A stretch of DNA of 64,000 bases from Micromonospora halophytica (GTDB lineage Bacteria; Actinomycetota; Actinomycetes; Mycobacteriales; Micromonosporaceae), in assembly GCF_900090245.1 (NCBI RefSeq), contig NZ_FMDN01000009.1, positions 62,001-126,000 of the forward strand, written 5' to 3'. Shown piece by piece: positions 61,069 through 64,000 of the stretch (positions are counted from its first letter, which is position 1; each line of letters starts with the position of its first letter). The notes beneath the pieces were generated by a model. The model had not been told where the DNA came from. It saw only the letters and a list, made by a program, of their open reading frames with translations, and did not search any database. The translations under genes and the position numbers were made by a program.

Positions 61069-61532
61069 CGGGCCGGCTCCGCGGTCAGCAGCCGGCTGAC
61101 CGTCTCGGCGACGCAGACGGGCTTGCCGCCGGCGTCGCTGTCCACGGTGGCCGTGGTGACGAGCTGCACCCCGCCGGGGACGGGCGACACGTCGGTGATG
61201 GTGACGGTGGCCCGCACGGCGGCGCCGACCCGCAGCGGGGCCGGGAACCGGACCCGGTTGAGCCCGTAGTTGATCCCCATCCGGACGCCCTCGACCCGGT
61301 AGAGGCGACCGGCCAGGGCCGGCAGCAGGGACAGGGTGAGGTAGCCGTGGGCGATCGTGCCGCCGAAGGGGCCGGTCGCGGCCCGCGCGGCGTCGAGGTG
61401 GATCCACTGGTGGTCGCCGGTGGCGTCGGCGAAGAGCTGGACGCGGTCCTGCCCGATGCGTTCCCACGGTCCGGGGCCCAGGGTCTCGCCGACCGCGGCG
61501 GCCAGGTCGTCGGTGGAGGCGAAGATCCTCAT
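61065..61532 (-). CDS. MaoC-family enoyl-CoA hydratase
   Basis: 155 aa, ATG at 61532. Hot-dog fold with the hydratase motif QLFADATGDHQWIHLDAARAATGPFGGTIAHGYLTLSLLPAL (Asp and His are the catalytic pair, in FADATGDHQWIH). C-terminus NYGLNRVRFPAPLRVGAAVRATVTITDV is typical. It adds water to trans-2-enoyl-CoA to give the (R)-3-hydroxy product, opposite to the (S)-specific crotonase in the 52.9 kb operon. Overlaps both neighbours by 4 bp. Confidence 0.93.
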   Translation of the reverse strand: MRIFASTDDLAAAVGETLGPGPWERIGQDRVQLFADATGDHQWIHLDAARAATGPFGGTIAHGYLTLSLLPALAGRLYRVEGVRMGINYGLNRVRFPAPLRVGAAVRATVTITDVSPVPGGVQLVTTATVDSDAGGKPVCVAETVSRLLTAEPAR

Positions 61533-62701
61533 CCGAGGTGGCCTCCCAACCGGGTGTAGCCGCGCAGCAGGTCCCGCGCGATGATCAGGCGCTGCATCTC
61601 GTCGGTGCCCTCGAAGATGCGGTAGAGCCGGACCTGCCGGTACCAGCGTTCGATGGGCAGCTCCCGGGTGTAGCCCATGCCGCCGTGGATCTGCAGCACC
61701 CGGTCGACGACCCGGTTGACCATGCCGGCGCCGTACAGCTTGGCCATCGAGGAGGCGTGGCGCGGGTCCATGCCCGCATCGACGGTCCAGGCGGCCCGCA
61801 GGATGAGCCAACGGGCGGCCTCCAGCTCGGTCTCCGAGTCGGCGATCATCCACTGGATGGCCTGGTTGGTGCCGATCTTCGCGCCGAATGTCTCCCGGGT
61901 GTTGGCGTGCTCGATCGCCATCCGCAGGGCCCGTTCGGCGATGCCGACCGCGTGCGACGGAATGGTGTAGCGACCCTTGCCGATCCACTGCATGCCCAGG
62001 GTGAAGCCCTGGCCGATGGCGCCGAGGATGTTGCGGTGCGGCACCCGCACGTCCTCGAAGATCAGCGACGCCGGCCCGCCCTCGCCCATGGTCTGGATGA
62101 ACTCCGAGCGCCAGCCCATCGCCCGGTCGACGAGGAAGGCGGTCGCCCCGCCGTTGCGGGCGCCCTTGTCCCGGTCGGTCACGGCCACCACGATGGCGAA
62201 GTCCGCGTCGTGGCCGTTGGTGATGAAGGTCTTCTCGCCGTTGAGGACCCAGTCGTCACCGTCGCGGCGCGCAGCGAGCTTGATGTTCGCGGCGTCGGAG
62301 CCGGCGCCCGGCTCGGTGATCGCGAAGCAGGAGATCCGCTCCCCCTCGATGGTGGGGATCAGGAACTCGCGCTTCTGCTCGTCGGTGGCGTGGAACAGGA
62401 TGTTGTCGGCCTCGCCGCCGAAGCGGAACGGCACGAACGTCCGGCCGATCTCGGTCCAGATCAGCGACTGCATGACGGCGGGCAGGTCCATGCCGCCGTA
62501 CTCCTCGGGGGTGGCCAGCCCCCAGAAGCCGAACTTCTTGGCCTTCAGTTGCAGCTCGCGCAGCTCGGCGCGCTCCAGGCCGGGCCGGTGGGCACGTTCG
62601 CGGCGCAGCACCTCCTGTTCCAGTGGCATCACCTCCCTGGTGATGAAGTCGCGGGCCGTGTCACGGATGGCCCGTTCCTCGTCAGACAGTGCGAAGTCCA
62701 T
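61529..62701 (-). CDS. Acyl-CoA dehydrogenase
   Basis: 390 aa, ATG at 62701. Blocks: MDFALSDEERAIRDTARDFITREV, KKFGFWGLATPEEYGGMDLPA, CFAITEPGAGSDAANIKLAARRDGDDWVLNGEKTFITNG, IGKGRYTIPSHAVGIAERALRMAIEHANTRETFG, and VLQIHGGMGYTRELPIERWYRQVRLYRIFEGTDEMQRLIIARDLLRG with the catalytic Glu in FEGT. FAD-dependent first step of beta-oxidation. It overlaps the MaoC gene by 4 bp and is second of two dehydrogenases in this operon, so a substrate of two different shapes is likely. Confidence 0.94.
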   Translation of the reverse strand: MDFALSDEERAIRDTARDFITREVMPLEQEVLRRERAHRPGLERAELRELQLKAKKFGFWGLATPEEYGGMDLPAVMQSLIWTEIGRTFVPFRFGGEADNILFHATDEQKREFLIPTIEGERISCFAITEPGAGSDAANIKLAARRDGDDWVLNGEKTFITNGHDADFAIVVAVTDRDKGARNGGATAFLVDRAMGWRSEFIQTMGEGGPASLIFEDVRVPHRNILGAIGQGFTLGMQWIGKGRYTIPSHAVGIAERALRMAIEHANTRETFGAKIGTNQAIQWMIADSETELEAARWLILRAAWTVDAGMDPRHASSMAKLYGAGMVNRVVDRVLQIHGGMGYTRELPIERWYRQVRLYRIFEGTDEMQRLIIARDLLRGYTRLGGHLG

Positions 62702-62729
62702 GTCTCTTCCTCTCCCACCGGGGCGCGGG

Positions 62730-63488
62730 TCAGCGCGCGCCGCCGTTGACGTACAGGGTCTGGCCGGTGACGTAGGACGCGTCGTCACTGGCCAGGAAGG
62801 CGATCACCGAGGCGATCTCGGCCGGTTGGGCGACCCGTCGCAGCGGGGTGTGCTCGGCGACCGTCCGCTGGTGTTCCTCGGGGCTGCTGCCGACCCGCTG
62901 GGCGGTGGCGGCGGTCATGGCGGTGGCGACGTAGCCGGGGGCGACCGCGTTCACGGTGACGTTGAACGGGCCCAGCTCGACGGCGAGCGTGGCGGTCAGT
63001 CCCTGGACGCCGGCCTTGGCGGCGGCGTAGTTGACCTGGCCCCGGTTGCCGAGCGCGGAGCGGCTGCTGAGGTTGACGATCCGGCCGTACCGGGCGGCGA
63101 CCATGTGCTCCTGCACCGCCTGGCAGCAGAGGAACATGCTGGTCAGGTTGGTGGTCAGCACCGCTTCCCAGTCGGAGCGCGGCATCTTGAACAGCAGGTT
63201 GTCGCGGGTGATGCCGGCGTTGTTGACCAGCACGTGCACCGCCCCGTACGTCTGGACCACCCGCGCGCTCATCGCGGCCACCGCGTCGGCGTCGGTGACG
63301 TCGCACCCGATGCCGACCGCCCGGCCGCCGGCGGCGACGATCTCGTTCGCGACGGCCTGGCTGCGCGCGGCGTCGAGGTCCACCACGGCGACCGTCGCGC
63401 CCTCGGCGGCCAGGCGGTGGGCGGTGGCGGCGCCGATGCCCTGCGCCCCTCCGGTGACGACGGCGATCCGGTCGGCGAATCTGGTCAT
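62730..63488 (-). CDS. 3-oxoacyl-ACP/CoA reductase, FabG-like SDR
   Basis: 252 aa, ATG at 63488. Classical short-chain dehydrogenase: NAD(P) loop AVVTGGAQGIGAATAHRLAAEG, NNAG motif VLVNNAGITRDNLLFK, catalytic Ser/Tyr/Lys in IVNLSSRSALGNRGQVNYAAAKAGVQGLTATLA, and C-terminal PLRRVAQPAEIASVIAFLASDDASYVTGQTLYVNGG. VVDLDAA after strand 2 favours NAD(H). In this operon it would oxidise the (R)-3-hydroxyacyl-CoA made by the MaoC hydratase. Gap to the next gene is 28 bp. Confidence 0.93.
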   Translation of the reverse strand: MTRFADRIAVVTGGAQGIGAATAHRLAAEGATVAVVDLDAARSQAVANEIVAAGGRAVGIGCDVTDADAVAAMSARVVQTYGAVHVLVNNAGITRDNLLFKMPRSDWEAVLTTNLTSMFLCCQAVQEHMVAARYGRIVNLSSRSALGNRGQVNYAAAKAGVQGLTATLAVELGPFNVTVNAVAPGYVATAMTAATAQRVGSSPEEHQRTVAEHTPLRRVAQPAEIASVIAFLASDDASYVTGQTLYVNGGAR

Positions 63489-63504
63489 GGTTCCCCCAGG
63501 GGTT

Positions 63505-64000
63505 CTAGAAGGCGTTGACGCCGGTGAGGGCGCGTCCGATGAGCAGGTGCTGGATCTGGCTGGTGCCCTCGTAGAGGGTGGCGACGCGGGCGTCGCGCAG
63601 GTACTTGGCGACCGGGTACTCGTCCAGGTAGCCGTACCCGCCGAAGACCTGGAGGGCGTCGTTGGCCGCGCGGACGGCGGCTTCGCTGGCGAACAGCTTG
63701 GCCATCGACGCCTCGGTGGCGAAGGGCTCGCCGCGGTCGATGAGGTCGGCGACCCGCCACACCAGCAGCCGGGCGGCGGCGGTGTCGACCGCGATCGAGG
63801 CGAGCAGGTGCTGGACGAGCTGGTGGGCGGCGACGGGCTTGCCGAACTGGGTGCGCTGGCCGGCGTAGGCGACGGCGGCGTCCAGGCAGCCCTGGGCGAT
63901 GCCGACACAGCCGGCGGCCACCGACATGCGGCCCTTGGCGAGGGTGGCCAGCGCCAGCCGGAAGCCCGCGCCCTCCTCCCCCAGGCGTGCCGAGTCGGGC
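63505..64000 (-). CDS. Acyl-CoA dehydrogenase, C-terminal part (cut by window edge)
   Basis: The last 165 codons up to the stop at 63505; the N-terminal part lies beyond base 64000. It reads RLGEEGAGFRLALATLAKGRMSVAAGCVGIAQGCLDAAVAYAGQRTQFG then ALQVFGGYGYLDEYPVAKYLRDARVATLYEGTSQIQHLLIGRALTGVNAF, with the catalytic Glu in YEGT and the FAD-binding QVFGGYGY block. First visible gene of the minus-strand operon, whose promoter is outside the window. Confidence 0.93.
   Translation of the reverse strand, partial: PDSARLGEEGAGFRLALATLAKGRMSVAAGCVGIAQGCLDAAVAYAGQRTQFGKPVAAHQLVQHLLASIAVDTAAARLLVWRVADLIDRGEPFATEASMAKLFASEAAVRAANDALQVFGGYGYLDEYPVAKYLRDARVATLYEGTSQIQHLLIGRALTGVNAF

Overview
The window is high-GC actinobacterial DNA with many GTG starts, 4-bp ATGA/GTGA gene overlaps, actinobacterial regulator families (PucR, LacI, ANTAR, SigF-type sigma, DesK-like kinase) and a CebR-type cellulose operator. 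Gene style and protein sequences look most like Micromonospora or a close relative in the Micromonosporaceae; this is a judgement by eye, not a search result. No rRNA, tRNA, CRISPR array, insertion sequence or phage gene was seen.

0-16 kb: the 3' part of a kynureninase gene with two frame breaks; a two-gene unit coding a small membrane protein and a STAND-type NTPase with helical repeats, which share a Thr-Gly/Ala motif; a frameshifted FUSC-type membrane protein; an ABC efflux-type transporter divergent from a two-component system with a shared perfect operator; a SigF/SigB-type sigma factor; a secreted CBM2-GH5 cellulase under a CebR-like box; an FAD dehydrogenase divergent from a PucR regulator; and a CopC-CopD-YtkA copper protein gene with an in-frame TGA where Trp is expected. 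16-25 kb: a LacI regulator with its own operator, a secreted protein / membrane protein / Rieske lipoprotein unit, a repeat-containing exported protein, a GNAT-like protein, an SGNH hydrolase, two convergent GAF-ANTAR paralogues and a macro-domain protein.

25-35.5 kb: a complete L-arabinose locus on the minus strand, transcribed araB-araD-SBP-ATPase-permease-permease-araA-araR. It has an AraR-type operator inside the araB promoter, a second near-identical operator 270 bp further out, a 32-nt perfect palindrome just after the binding-protein gene and a 20-bp tandem repeat before araR. 36-43.5 kb: a tight five-gene unit coding a SWIM zinc-finger protein, an unknown protein, a VWA protein, a MoxR AAA+ ATPase and a very large DUF5682-type protein. 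This is the best candidate in the window for a poorly characterised system, probably NTP-dependent defence or quality control.

43.6-56.2 kb: a lipid/acyl-CoA catabolic block (Baeyer-Villiger-type monooxygenase, thiolase-like protein, SRPBCC protein, GMC oxidoreductase, alpha/beta hydrolase, acyl-CoA dehydrogenase, thiolase, FadB-like fusion, CaiB/AMACR-type protein) around a TetR regulator. Three matching 21-bp pseudo-palindromes sit on the three promoter regions of this block, so it reads as one local regulon. 56.2-64 kb: a scar made of the 3' ends of two truncated genes, an M23 peptidase, a MarR-GNAT fusion with a perfect operator, a small P-loop kinase, and a second acyl-CoA operon on the minus strand (acyl-CoA dehydrogenase, FabG-like reductase, acyl-CoA dehydrogenase, MaoC hydratase, acyl-CoA ligase) that runs off the right edge.
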